This document shows positions 16,532 to 24,851 of a stretch of DNA of 64,000 bases, one piece after another; within the stretch, counting starts at the first letter, position 1, and every line of letters starts with the position of its first letter. Position numbers and translations under genes: made by a program. Below the pieces are notes generated by a model that did not search any database, was not told the origin of the DNA, and saw only the letters and a program-made list of their open reading frames with translations. The stretch is taken from the NCBI RefSeq assembly GCF_902158555.1, contig NZ_CABGGS010000044.1:62001-126000 (forward strand), written 5' to 3'. The stretch comes from Klebsiella spallanzanii (GTDB lineage Bacteria; Pseudomonadota; Gammaproteobacteria; Enterobacterales; Enterobacteriaceae).

Positions 16532-16786
16532 TGCCTTACCTTAATCTTCTAATTCAGTTAGTTAATGTACAGTTTATAATACTTGCAGGTTACTTTCATC
16601 ACAATGGACATAAAATTTTTCTTACTTCCATAGTTTTAACATTGGTCTTCTGGTGTGGGGCATTGATTAGCGGTCTAACATAAAAGATTTGATAATCTGT
16701 GTTTCTCTATTGTATTGAAAATGATATGTTTTTATTTTTGTAAGTATTGAAGAATCTATGTGAGGTGATCAGGAAAAACGGCTGGA

Positions 16787-17134
16787 TTAGTGTGTGAACT
16801 TTTCAATCTCAGTGGATGAGAGTACGCTCCCAAGTAGAAATGTCTGATCTTGTTTAGCAAAAGCATCCTGTTCATTTTTGATACTTGGATTTACATTGGA
16901 TTCTAGCACGAACGAGGAACGAACAAATTTTCTATTGGTAAATTTCATAGATGCAAAGCGGTTCTCTGCTAAACCATTTACAGCTAATAGGTCAAACAGC
17001 ACTACACCCTCAAAACCAAGTTGATCGAGTTCAATTGCCAGACCTTTTAATTGACGCAAAGGGTGAAAATCCGCTGTGGCAGTTATAACAGCTATTTCAC
17101 CAATAATGCGTATTTTTTGAATCATAATTTTCAC
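16787..17134 (-). CDS. rnlB: RnlB-type antitoxin
   Basis: A 115-residue partner of the RnlA toxin. The segment GFEGVVLFDLLAVNGLAENRF aligns with E. coli RnlB (GEILFDLLCANG..NRF), and LSSTEIEKF near the end matches its C-terminus. RnlB binds and inhibits RnlA; loss of RnlB synthesis after phage infection frees the toxin. The GTG start overlaps the rnlA stop (GTGA), so translation is coupled; an ATG three codons later is an alternative. A 255-bp gap without a gene separates it from druA. Confidence 0.85.
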   Translation of the reverse strand: MKIMIQKIRIIGEIAVITATADFHPLRQLKGLAIELDQLGFEGVVLFDLLAVNGLAENRFASMKFTNRKFVRSSFVLESNVNPSIKNEQDAFAKQDQTFLLGSVLSSTEIEKFTH

Positions 17135-18204
17135 ATTCTCGCTGTATATAAGCTATCGATCGCAGAATATGTGTTTTTAGATAAACTTATTGCCTTTTCA
17201 AGGGTATCTATCATGCGACTGCCATCTGCAAACTCTTCCATATGGAAAAGTGTATGACGATGTTTCCTATAGAATGTATAGCCGTTATTCAAAGCATCCT
17301 GCATCCCTACATTTCTAACCATTGCACTGTATTGAGGTTTTAAAGTACATAACCCACGATTGATATCAAAAAAGTCGCCAAAACCATGTTCTGCATCTTC
17401 AACAGACATATTGTAAATGCACATCTGCTCTTTCAGCACTCCTTCGAGAGCCCGTAGGTCCGGATAGAGTAATAGGCAATAATCTGGTAACTGTGGTGAG
17501 GCTAATTTCACACAACAGCTAGAGATTAGCAGTTTTTTTACTGATTCAGGTAAGAGTTCATAGCTTCTAGGAAATGCCGTTTTTATATAGTCATCGGCCA
17601 TCTCCTTTCTAACTATCTCAGCGCTACTATCATCTTTACGATATAAGACTTGTTCTAATCCTTTGAGATCAAGTAAATCTGTAAGCATGAAAATAACACG
17701 ACGATAACATGACAAAGGTTTACCCTGTATTTGTAAAACTCTTGTGCGTCGATGGTGAGTGAGAGTTAAGTGGTCTTGATGTGCAATACTTTTCAGCGTT
17801 ACCTGCTTACAGTTGTCCTCATCACGTAAGAGATTGAGTTCAATATCACCAGCCTCCAAAACGCATTCTAATATAGGATCGAATGATTCTGTAGTTATTC
17901 CTTTCAATGAATAATTGACGTTTTCAAATTCTGCTGGGTCGATTGTATCCCTTAAATATGAAGCAAGTGTTTCACCAACTGGTTGATTTTTACCTAGTTT
18001 CCACTGAATCGTAGTTGTACCTGTATGGTTGAGGTGAAAATCAACAGTTGAGAATTCCGACCCAGTAGAGCCAAAAACCACCCTTTTCCTTTTGGGAAAT
18101 GTTTGTATATCTCCATCAAGCTGATAGCCGTGAGATTCCAGAAAGTTCTGGATATTGAGATCAAGGTTTTCTCGGTTAAGATTCAGATCTCTGTAGTCAA
18201 CCAC
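17131..18204 (-). CDS. rnlA: RnlA-type endoribonuclease toxin
   Basis: An RNase LS toxin, known in E. coli to degrade phage T4 mRNA when T4 blocks RnlB synthesis. Conserved stretches include STVDFHLNHTGTTTIQW, GKPLSCYRR with LLDLKGLEQVLYR, and near residue 316 the HEPN catalytic motif RHTLFH. The frame is open to a TTG at 18228, but I chose the GTG at 18204 because a GAAAGGGG site precedes it at normal spacing and it gives 357 residues, the length of E. coli RnlA. The toxin comes first and overlaps the antitoxin gene. It adds a third defence module to the block. Confidence 0.88.
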   Translation of the reverse strand: MVDYRDLNLNRENLDLNIQNFLESHGYQLDGDIQTFPKRKRVVFGSTGSEFSTVDFHLNHTGTTTIQWKLGKNQPVGETLASYLRDTIDPAEFENVNYSLKGITTESFDPILECVLEAGDIELNLLRDEDNCKQVTLKSIAHQDHLTLTHHRRTRVLQIQGKPLSCYRRVIFMLTDLLDLKGLEQVLYRKDDSSAEIVRKEMADDYIKTAFPRSYELLPESVKKLLISSCCVKLASPQLPDYCLLLYPDLRALEGVLKEQMCIYNMSVEDAEHGFGDFFDINRGLCTLKPQYSAMVRNVGMQDALNNGYTFYRKHRHTLFHMEEFADGSRMIDTLEKAISLSKNTYSAIDSLYTARM

Positions 18205-18700
18205 GATTTTCACACCCCTTTCTCTCAATTATTTGTAATCTTTTAACAGAAGATTATAACACCATTTTTAAATTAAGTCATGCTCTAAAAAGTGATGATG
18301 GCGAAGATTGGTATTCCAGTAAAAATCCTAGTTTATTAGATAGTTAAACGGCAGTGTGGAGTCGCCTCGGTGAGGCAAATGCAAAGGGAAGGTGGCATAT
18401 AGCGAAGACTCAAGCCACACGCTTTCATGCGGAACGGAATTATTTTTAATGGAATGCAATTAATTATAAGATCAGAGTCAATTTATAATAACACCATATA
18501 ACTATAGTGGTGGTTTTAAATTGATTATTCTAACTGAAAAATTGGAATTTTAAGTGAATTTGCGATCAACTAAAAGATTTTCACATATTTAGAATACCTT
18601 TTAAAGGCTGATTGTAAAATAATCACCTATAGTTCATTATTTCCTCCTTAGGAACAATATTAATCTCTGCCAGTTATGCTTATACTATATCTAAAATCCC
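18205..18700. other. AT-rich intergenic region before the heptamer tract
   Basis: No gene is supported in the 800 bases between rnlA and ardC. This first part is AT-rich, except for a GC-richer island at about 18358-18440 (GTCGCCTCGGTGAGGC and following), which could be a remnant or a small structured RNA; I cannot identify it. The minus-strand rnlA promoter must lie near 18230-18350. Confidence 0.35.
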
Positions 18701-18784
18701 AAACCCCAAACCCCAAACCCCAAACCCCAAACCCCAAACCCCAAACCCCAAACCCCAAACCCCAAACCCCAAACCCCAAACCCC
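18701..18784 (+). repeat. Twelve tandem AAACCCC heptamers
   Basis: 84 bases made of exactly twelve perfect copies of AAACCCC, preceded by TCCC. The minus strand therefore carries twelve GGGG tracts separated by TTT, ideal for G-quadruplex formation. An open frame crosses it only because the repeat has no stop codons. Its position at the junction of the defence and transfer blocks, and its perfect copies, suggest recent slippage expansion. Confidence 0.95.
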
Positions 18785-18898
18785 TTTCACCGCTGCAACT
18801 GAGGGGCGCTAAGCCCGGCTATATAGGGGCAAGTTTTTCTCCTGTGAGCTTTTCGTTCTTCATATCAGCTTCTGGTTAATCGTTTCCCAACACAACCC

Positions 18899-18942
18899 GT
18901 CCTGCAAGGGTAAATGGCACGCATGCTGCGCCCTTGCAGGAC
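18899..18942 (+). promoter_or_regulatory. Large hairpin upstream of ardC
   Basis: Inverted repeat GTCCTGCAAGGG / CCCTTGCAGGAC (12 bp, 20-base loop), 72 bases before the ardC start. Leading-region antirestriction genes of conjugative plasmids can be transcribed from folded single-strand promoters (Frpo/ssi type). This hairpin is in the right place for that, but the assignment is inference. Confidence 0.5.
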
Positions 18943-19013
18943 AGAACGATGTCGGGAAAGCGAACCGTCAGGCGATACGAAGACGAAAATCACACACTGA
19001 CGGAGAAAAAACC

Positions 19014-19961
19014 ATGACGATTTCCCTGCACACTACCCGGACAAGCGCCCCTGACACCGCAGCGGCGACCAGCGTATCCCCGCTGGACCCGTCAGGCTCC
19101 TCAAAAACGAAATTTTCTAAAACCAGAAAGGATATTTATCAGACCGTTACCGACAACATCATTGCAGCGCTGGAAGCCGGTGTTAAACCCTGGTCCTGCC
19201 CGTGGCAGCGTGTATCCGGCATGTCTGGTCTGCCATCCAATTACACAACCGGAGCAGCCTATAGCGGTATGAATATCATGCTGTTATGGTGCAGCGCATC
19301 TAAACAGGGGTTCAGCGATTCACGCTGGATGACCTACAAACAGGCTCAGGCAGCAGGTGGACAGGTTCGCACGCGTGAACGTGGCACAACAGCCATTTTC
19401 TACACCACCCTGGAGAAGGAAAACGCCGCCGGAGACATTGAGCATATCCCGATGCTGAAAACTTTCACCGTGTTTAACGTTCAGCAAATCGACGGTTTGC
19501 CCCTGACAACGGAAACGGTCAGCCCGGAAGCAACCTTTGACCCGTTGCCGCAGGCTGAAAATCTGTTCAGGAAGAGCGGCGCGAACATCATAGAGAAAGG
19601 ACAAAACGCCTTTTTCATCCCATCAACTGATGACGTCTGGTTACCGGAGCGCCATCTATTTTCGGATGCGGCTAACTTCTACGCTACCGGCCTGCATGAG
19701 CTGGTTCACTGGAGCGGGGGCAAAAAACGCCTGAACCGTGAAATGAAAGGGAAGTTTGGCAGTACGGATTATGCAGAGGAAGAACTGGTGGCGGAGCTGG
19801 GAAGTGCCTTTCTGATGGCGGATCTGGGGATTGAGGGAGAGGTACAGCATGAAAGCTATATTGCTTCCTGGCTGAAAGCGCTGAAAAACGACAAGCGTTA
19901 TATTTTCAAAGCGGCTAGCGCAGCCTCTAAAGCACATCGTTACCTGACGGATAAACTCTGA
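19014..19961 (+). CDS. ardC: ArdC family antirestriction protein
   Basis: A 315-residue antirestriction protein. The N-terminal domain (about residues 35-165; DIYQTVTDNIIAALEAG, WSCPWQ, NYTTGAAYSGMN, TFTVFNVQQIDG) is the ArdC single-stranded-DNA-binding fold. The C-terminal half is a zincin-like metallopeptidase with HELVHW as the HExxH zinc site and a downstream EELVAELGSAFL acidic helix. ArdC proteins protect incoming single-stranded DNA from host restriction. The gene points opposite to the mob genes, is GC-richer than the defence block, and is bracketed by two large hairpins. Confidence 0.92.
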   Translation: MTISLHTTRTSAPDTAAATSVSPLDPSGSSKTKFSKTRKDIYQTVTDNIIAALEAGVKPWSCPWQRVSGMSGLPSNYTTGAAYSGMNIMLLWCSASKQGFSDSRWMTYKQAQAAGGQVRTRERGTTAIFYTTLEKENAAGDIEHIPMLKTFTVFNVQQIDGLPLTTETVSPEATFDPLPQAENLFRKSGANIIEKGQNAFFIPSTDDVWLPERHLFSDAANFYATGLHELVHWSGGKKRLNREMKGKFGSTDYAEEELVAELGSAFLMADLGIEGEVQHESYIASWLKALKNDKRYIFKAASAASKAHRYLTDKL

Positions 19962-20017
19962 GACCAGAACCAGACAACCGCAAGGGAATGCGGTTACAGG
20001 GTTTTTAACCGGCAACG

Positions 20018-20080
20018 CTGCAGGGCGCAGACTGAGGCGGAACGCAGCATAGCAAGTACCGAACAGTCTGCGCCCTGCAG
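20018..20080. terminator. 17-bp-stem hairpin between convergent ardC and mobC
   Basis: Perfect inverted repeat CTGCAGGGCGCAGACTG / CAGTCTGCGCCCTGCAG with a 29-base loop, lying between the ends of two convergent genes and followed by TGGAATAAAAAAATT. It is unusually long for a plain terminator. It may stop transcription from both sides or act as a structured single-strand element during transfer. Confidence 0.6.
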
Positions 20081-20155
20081 TGGAATAAAAAAATTACGGC
20101 CTGGCGAGTATCGCCACCAGGTCGTTGAGGCCATCACGATGGCCTGAGTAAAAGC

Positions 20156-20902
20156 TTACGTATAGCTGCCTAGTGACAGGTATTTCAGTTCATCAAAGGT
20201 ATAAATGTGAAACACCCGGCGGTGGCGTTCTTCCAGCGGGACGTGCTGATGGTTGATGATGACATGCCTGATGCTGTCAAACAGCAGTTCAAGCGCACGC
20301 TTCTTCTGTGGATCGGGCACAACATAAAAAACGTAAATCCAGTGCTTGCGTGTACGGGCCAGCAGGTGGCTGGCGATAATAGACTGGTAACGGGCTCTGG
20401 TTTTCAGGCGGCGCTCGGTTTCAATGGCAATAACGTTACCGTCGGGCAGCGTCAGTAATCCGTCCGGGCGATGTTTTACCTGATACTGGATGAGAAAGCT
20501 GGCCCGGTCGCCGTTAATCCATCCCGAAGCGCCTTTCTTCTCCAGAATAAGCCTGGCAGCCTGATTATCAAGATGGTGCTCCAGCGTCCAGCCGGTGATT
20601 TTTGATGGTTCAAACCGCGCAGGAAAGATTTTATCATTCGGGGTTAACACCACTGCCAGTCCGTCGCTGGTGATCCCCCATAATGAAATCTTCATTGTCC
20701 GTGATTCAAGCACATGCTTCTGGATTAACCCCATTCGCTCCGTTTTTGCCAGCAGCGAATAAAGCGACTTATGATCCCGGAAACCAAATAACTGCATCAG
20801 CGTTTTAAAATCACTGTAGGTTTCTTCTTTCAGGAAGTTCAGCAGTTGTTTTATTTTTTCGTTGTTACGCGTCTGGCGCTCGTGAAAGGACGAAATCAGC
20901 AT
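20156..20902 (-). CDS. mobC: MobC relaxase (MOBC family, CloDF13 type)
   Basis: A 248-residue relaxase that would nick oriT and pilot the strand into the recipient. MOBC relaxases lack the usual catalytic tyrosine and have a restriction-endonuclease-like fold. Here HRPDG (Asp 147) and IAIETER (Glu 161 and Glu 163) form the expected D...ExE set. The N-terminal 80 residues are a winged helix (HKSLYSLLAKTERMGLI) for DNA binding. Length is close to CloDF13 MobC. It follows mobB by 9 bases, the same pairing as in CloDF13 and ICEKp. Confidence 0.85.
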   Translation of the reverse strand: MLISSFHERQTRNNEKIKQLLNFLKEETYSDFKTLMQLFGFRDHKSLYSLLAKTERMGLIQKHVLESRTMKISLWGITSDGLAVVLTPNDKIFPARFEPSKITGWTLEHHLDNQAARLILEKKGASGWINGDRASFLIQYQVKHRPDGLLTLPDGNVIAIETERRLKTRARYQSIIASHLLARTRKHWIYVFYVVPDPQKKRALELLFDSIRHVIINHQHVPLEERHRRVFHIYTFDELKYLSLGSYT

Positions 20903-20911
20903 AACCGCTCC

Positions 20912-22771
20912 TTAAAAATCCAGCGGGGACAGGTGTTCTTCATCATCAGGTTTCGGCTTTACCGGCTTTACTTCGATTTCGTCGAAGAAAAGAGCCGGGT
21001 GCGTTGTCATCACATCCGGCATGGCTGGTTTATCATCCTCGCCAAAATCCAGCATGATCTTCACCGGGGCTGCCGTGGCGGCAATATCAGGGGAAACTGA
21101 AAAGATTTTTAGCTGACGCTTTCTGACCTTTATCGGCGAGATCAGAGAAGCAGAAGGTAGCGTTTTTGTCGTAAAGATAAAGCTGACAAAATCGGGCAGG
21201 TTGAGGATCATATTGCTGTCAATAAAGAAACGTTCGGCCTGGCGGATTGTGCGCTCACTGTCGATGGTTTCCGTCAGCATATTATCCGTCTTAGCCTTAC
21301 GGAGTTCGTCATCCACCAGAATCGTGCCTGACATTCTCGCCACCCATTCCGCTGTATCCGGGTCCATAACCCGGTAAACCAGTTTGAATTTGGCATTTTC
21401 AACGACCGCACCGATAACGGCGTCACCTTTCAAATCTGCCGGGCAGTCTTTTAAATCGGCAATGGACTGGTGGTCCATAATAATATGAACGCCTTTATCC
21501 CGCGCCGCACCTAAACCTTCCAGCGCTGGCCTGGATAAATGGTATTTCAGTTCGGAAAGATAAACAGCAATAGGGCGGGGGACGTCTGTTACACGGTCGC
21601 GCCTTTCTGCTAACTGGTACAGGCGAACCAGCAGCATGCGCTGGGCGGTAATGATTTTGCTGTTTCGCATGGAGCCGATAACGTAACAACAGCCGCCTTC
21701 ATCAAACATTTTTTTAAGTGAAAAGCCTTCCGGTGAATTAATGGCATTTAATAATGCCAGCTCTTCAATCTTACCGAAAAACGCTTTGATTTTTTCGGCA
21801 ATGCTCTGAACGTAGTCACCGTTATAAACATCACGGAGAGTTGCCGATGGGTTATCACTGACAAATTGCGCGGCCATACGCGCGGCTTTTCGGTCATCAA
21901 TGCGATAAAAATCCGATTCCTGTCCTTTTTCCGCCAGGCTGAAACCGGCGACAAACAATTCTTCCAGTTCATCGGCAGTAATGTTTTCAATCAGGTTTAA
22001 CTGGTATTGCTGTTTTCGCAGGTCAATTAAGGCAAAAGGCTTGCCTGCATCCTCGCAGGCTTTGCGGTAAAGATGCGGTGCCCATTCATCGTCTTTGGGG
22101 TCCATAACAAAGACACCTTCACCGGCAAGAATACTCTGGTAAAGCAATATCCCGGCGGCCACCCCTTTACCGGCTCCGGTGGTGCCAATAATATCCGCAT
22201 GTTGTTTCTGCCAGTCTTTTAACGGGAGATACATCGGTTCATTCTCCCTGTCCATGCCAGTAAAGATGCCTTTATTCAGGTCGATATAATCCAGCGGGTT
22301 ATAATGCAGAGTTTCCGGCAGCAGGGATTTTACGGTGCGGACATCGGTGCGTAATTCCCTTTCAAGGGTGGTTTTTTTAACAAGGCGTTTCTTTATTCTG
22401 TCCAGTTCCGGCGTGAATACCCGGCGAAGCATAATATGAAAAATAATCCCGGTTACAGTGAAAGCAATCCGTACTGACCAGACCAGTACTGTATTATCAC
22501 TGGTGAGTTTTATTTTATACAGCCACTGAAAGGATCCGATAACTATCGGGGCCAGTGTGCCGGAGAAAAAACACAGCAGGGAAAAAGCAATAATCAGCTT
22601 TTTCCAGAGCGGCGCTTTCTGCCGTTCATCGCTTTTCATCGACGCAAAAAACGGCATCGTCAGCCCCGCTAATAACGCCAGTATCAGTTGTTGCTGTTGT
22701 ACAAAAGCGAGCAGCGCCAGCATCCCGTTCACTATCGGCGACAGTGAAGCGGCAAGCTTATTTAAAATCAT
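20912..22771 (-). CDS. mobB: MobB coupling protein (VirD4-like T4CP)
   Basis: A 619-residue inner-membrane ATPase that links the relaxosome to the secretion channel. Several N-terminal membrane segments lie in the first 120 residues. Walker A (GTTGAGKGVAAG) is near residue 195, Walker B-like VFVMDPKDD follows, and a TrwB/VirD4 core completes it. It is the only T4CP gene in the window. The ATG at 22771 is chosen over an in-frame upstream one because AAGGAGG precedes it closely. The upstream 700 bases are non-coding and highly structured, as expected for oriT. Confidence 0.88.
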   Translation of the reverse strand: MILNKLAASLSPIVNGMLALLAFVQQQQLILALLAGLTMPFFASMKSDERQKAPLWKKLIIAFSLLCFFSGTLAPIVIGSFQWLYKIKLTSDNTVLVWSVRIAFTVTGIIFHIMLRRVFTPELDRIKKRLVKKTTLERELRTDVRTVKSLLPETLHYNPLDYIDLNKGIFTGMDRENEPMYLPLKDWQKQHADIIGTTGAGKGVAAGILLYQSILAGEGVFVMDPKDDEWAPHLYRKACEDAGKPFALIDLRKQQYQLNLIENITADELEELFVAGFSLAEKGQESDFYRIDDRKAARMAAQFVSDNPSATLRDVYNGDYVQSIAEKIKAFFGKIEELALLNAINSPEGFSLKKMFDEGGCCYVIGSMRNSKIITAQRMLLVRLYQLAERRDRVTDVPRPIAVYLSELKYHLSRPALEGLGAARDKGVHIIMDHQSIADLKDCPADLKGDAVIGAVVENAKFKLVYRVMDPDTAEWVARMSGTILVDDELRKAKTDNMLTETIDSERTIRQAERFFIDSNMILNLPDFVSFIFTTKTLPSASLISPIKVRKRQLKIFSVSPDIAATAAPVKIMLDFGEDDKPAMPDVMTTHPALFFDEIEVKPVKPKPDDEEHLSPLDF

Positions 22772-23020
22772 CGTGCCTCCTTCGTCAGCTATTCGCCCCA
22801 TGACATCGCCCCGTCAATTCGCCCCACGGTGTCGGGCGAAAAGGCGGGGCGAGTGTATGGGGTAAAGAAGGTGGCCGCTGTGCGACCATGTGCAGGAAAG
22901 CATGCTTCCCTGCACCAAACGGCGTGCGCCAGTACATGCGGGCTGGACGCCCTTATTGCCTGTCGCATGGGGGTAATGTCGTGGCTGGACGCCGCGTCAA
23001 AACCCCCGAGGTAAAAGGCG

Positions 23021-23190
23021 GCACACCGTCGCACGCTACGCGCGACCACCCTCTTTAAGACGGTCGCTTTCGCCTTTTTCTTCCCTTTGCTCGTTCCTCG
23101 CAGCGGGAATAAAAGGGAAGCTGACCTTTAAAGAGGGTGGTCGCGCCACGCTACCGGCTTTTGGCCGGAGACTTAGCCGCGACGGTGTGC
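23021..23190. repeat. Nested inverted repeats upstream of mobB
   Basis: Three concentric perfect arms: GCACACCGTCGC (23021-23032) with its complement at 23179-23190; CGCGACCACCCTCTTTAA (23041-23058) with its complement at 23128-23145; and CTTCCCTTT (23080-23088) with AAAGGGAAG (23112-23120). Single-stranded DNA would fold into a long stem-loop. Confidence 0.85.
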
Positions 23191-23375
23191 GGGGCTGTGC
23201 CCCCCGGGTAAACCGCTGTCGTGGGCGACAGCTTTTCGCTCGCTGGGGCGGCGAAATTTATCCGGCTCCCCCCGGCCTGCAAAATCCGCGTGGGCGCGGC
23301 TGTTTGCAGGTGAGGCGCGGTGCCTGAATTATTTTCGCTCCTTAACCCGCGAAAATATTTCTGTCCGCTGCCTCA

Positions 23376-23432
23376 TTTTTACGGCCCCTGTTTCTTCGCT
23401 CCTTAATCCGCGAAAAACAGAAGCCGTAAAAA
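23376..23432. repeat. Extended hairpin before the vir operon end
   Basis: TTTTTACGGC, CTGTTT and TTCGC pair in register with GCGAA, AAACAG and GCCGTAAAAA, leaving only a 2x2 internal loop, one bulge and a 10-base loop. The innermost arms belong to the second of two direct repeats. It may be the terminator of the vir operon or part of the relaxosome-binding region. Confidence 0.7.
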
Positions 23433-23469
23433 CCTGAAAACCGTCATGCTCTGTGTCGTCTCGCCAGTA

Positions 23470-23772
23470 TTAACCACGAACGCGGCCATATTTACTGATG
23501 ATTTGACCGATAGCCGCCGGGTCTGCCAAATCACATTCACTTAAAAATAATTGTCTGGCATCGGCCGTATGGTCAGGAAGAAAGCCGTGTTTATTCTTTT
23601 TCACGATATTAAAGAATGCACGTTCAGCTGAATGACATTCACTGCCGCCGCCATTTCCGGTTGCTTTACCGTACATACATAACACCACTTCGCAGGCATC
23701 AGCAGCCAGTACAGTTGTTGAACATGACGCAATAACGCAGAACAATAATACGGAGGATATTGCTTTTTTCAT
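23470..23772 (-). CDS. TrbM/KikA-like periplasmic conjugation protein
   Basis: A 100-residue secreted protein with a cleavable signal peptide ending near residue 23 (VLAADAC). The mature part has conserved cysteines (CEVVLCMYG, SECHSAE, LSECD) typical of the TrbM/KikA family that accompanies VirB-type transfer systems. Its precise role is unknown. It is the last gene of the vir operon, 59 bases after virB11. A structured region follows. Confidence 0.75.
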   Translation of the reverse strand: MKKAISSVLLFCVIASCSTTVLAADACEVVLCMYGKATGNGGGSECHSAERAFFNIVKKNKHGFLPDHTADARQLFLSECDLADPAAIGQIISKYGRVRG

Positions 23773-23831
23773 TTCAGTTACCGTTATGATTAATGAAAGG
23801 TTACGTATTTTGATAATGTTATTTACCGGAG

Positions 23832-24851
23832 TTATTTTCTGAATGTCTCTTTCATGCTATTTAAATGAACTGGCTTAAAGTAAATATCATGCATCCGGCG
23901 AACATCGCCGTGTATATCAATACTGACGATGACATCAATGCTTTTAAGTACCTTGCGTAACAACACATCAAAAGGAATGTTCCGGCAGTCAGGGTTTTCA
24001 TAGCAGCGGTCAATGATCCCTTCAATACATTCTTCCGGGCTGCCCGCATGCAGGGAGGTGATTAACCCCTCATGCCCGGAGCCGACAATTTTCAGCGCGT
24101 CCCACGCTTCCTGCCCACGAATTTCCGCCAGTAATATCCGGTCAGGGTTCATACGATAATTAGCCCGGATCAGTCTGCCAGGTGTGACAATAGCATTATC
24201 CCCGGCATCCGCAGGGTAAAAAAGATGCACATAATTGGCATGGTGATAAAAACGGATTTCGGGATTATCCTCAATCGTTACCAGCCGGAGATGCAGCGGA
24301 ATATAATGCAGCAGCGTTTTCATATAGGTGGTTTTGCCGGAGCCGGTTTCACCCACAATAAAAATCGTTTTGCCGTATTCCACCGCCTTTTCCATAAAGC
24401 GGGGAATATTCCCGCTGTGATATAACCGGACCAGTGCATTATCCTGGCTTTCCGTTTTTTCCTGACCGGCCACGCGCTGATAAAATCCCGCATCAATCCA
24501 TGACTGATGTGTTTTCTGCTCAAACGAGGGTTTGCGCAGCGTAATGGACACCGTATTACGTTCACAGGCCGGGGGAATAATCGCCTGAATACGTTCGCCG
24601 GATCCTAATGTTGCAGAAAGGATGGGGGATGTATCGTCAATATTATCGTCATGCCAGGACGCCAGCGCTCTGGCAAAAGCATGACACTGACGCAACGTGA
24701 TGGGGGATGCCTGTTTTTGCCATTTTCCCCGAATTTTTGTATGCAGCTCACCCGGTCGGTTAACCGCAATTTCTGTCAGGCCATCCTGAGCAAGAAAATC
24801 ACCAAACAGACGGTTTTTCATAAAATCCAGTGACAGGTTTTCAGCGCTCAT
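23832..24851 (-). CDS. virB11: VirB11 secretion ATPase
   Basis: A 339-residue hexameric traffic ATPase that works at the base of the type IV channel with VirB4 to drive pilus assembly and substrate transfer. Walker A is GETGSGKTT at 167-175, followed by LVTIEDNPEI (Asp box), an AEIRGQEAWD Walker B region and the HAGSPEEC His box. The length is standard. The start overlaps the virB10 stop by 11 bases. Confidence 0.93.
   Translation of the reverse strand: MSAENLSLDFMKNRLFGDFLAQDGLTEIAVNRPGELHTKIRGKWQKQASPITLRQCHAFARALASWHDDNIDDTSPILSATLGSGERIQAIIPPACERNTVSITLRKPSFEQKTHQSWIDAGFYQRVAGQEKTESQDNALVRLYHSGNIPRFMEKAVEYGKTIFIVGETGSGKTTYMKTLLHYIPLHLRLVTIEDNPEIRFYHHANYVHLFYPADAGDNAIVTPGRLIRANYRMNPDRILLAEIRGQEAWDALKIVGSGHEGLITSLHAGSPEECIEGIIDRCYENPDCRNIPFDVLLRKVLKSIDVIVSIDIHGDVRRMHDIYFKPVHLNSMKETFRK

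Larger units (their letters stand above)
22772..23469. other. Structured non-coding region, candidate oriT
   Basis: About 700 GC-rich bases without a credible gene between mobB and the TrbM-like gene. It holds nested inverted repeats at 23021-23190, a near-continuous hairpin at 23376-23432 and two 22-base direct repeats (23334-23355 and 23395-23416, one mismatch). CloDF13-type and ICEKp mob modules carry oriT upstream of mobB, so this is the best oriT candidate. No nick site can be assigned from sequence alone. Confidence 0.6.

Noticed and set aside
18701..18784. CRISPR array
   Set aside because: The unit is 7 bp with no spacers, so it is a simple tandem repeat.
18676..18879. Open frame of Thr-Pro-Asn/Lys-Pro-Gln repeats across the heptamer tract
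   Set aside because: It exists only because the AAACCCC repeat has no stop codons; there is no ribosome site and no sensible continuation.
22789..23049. Small genes in the GC-rich region upstream of mobB
   Set aside because: Frames on both strands overlap inverted repeats, have no ribosome sites and look like chance openness of GC-rich DNA.
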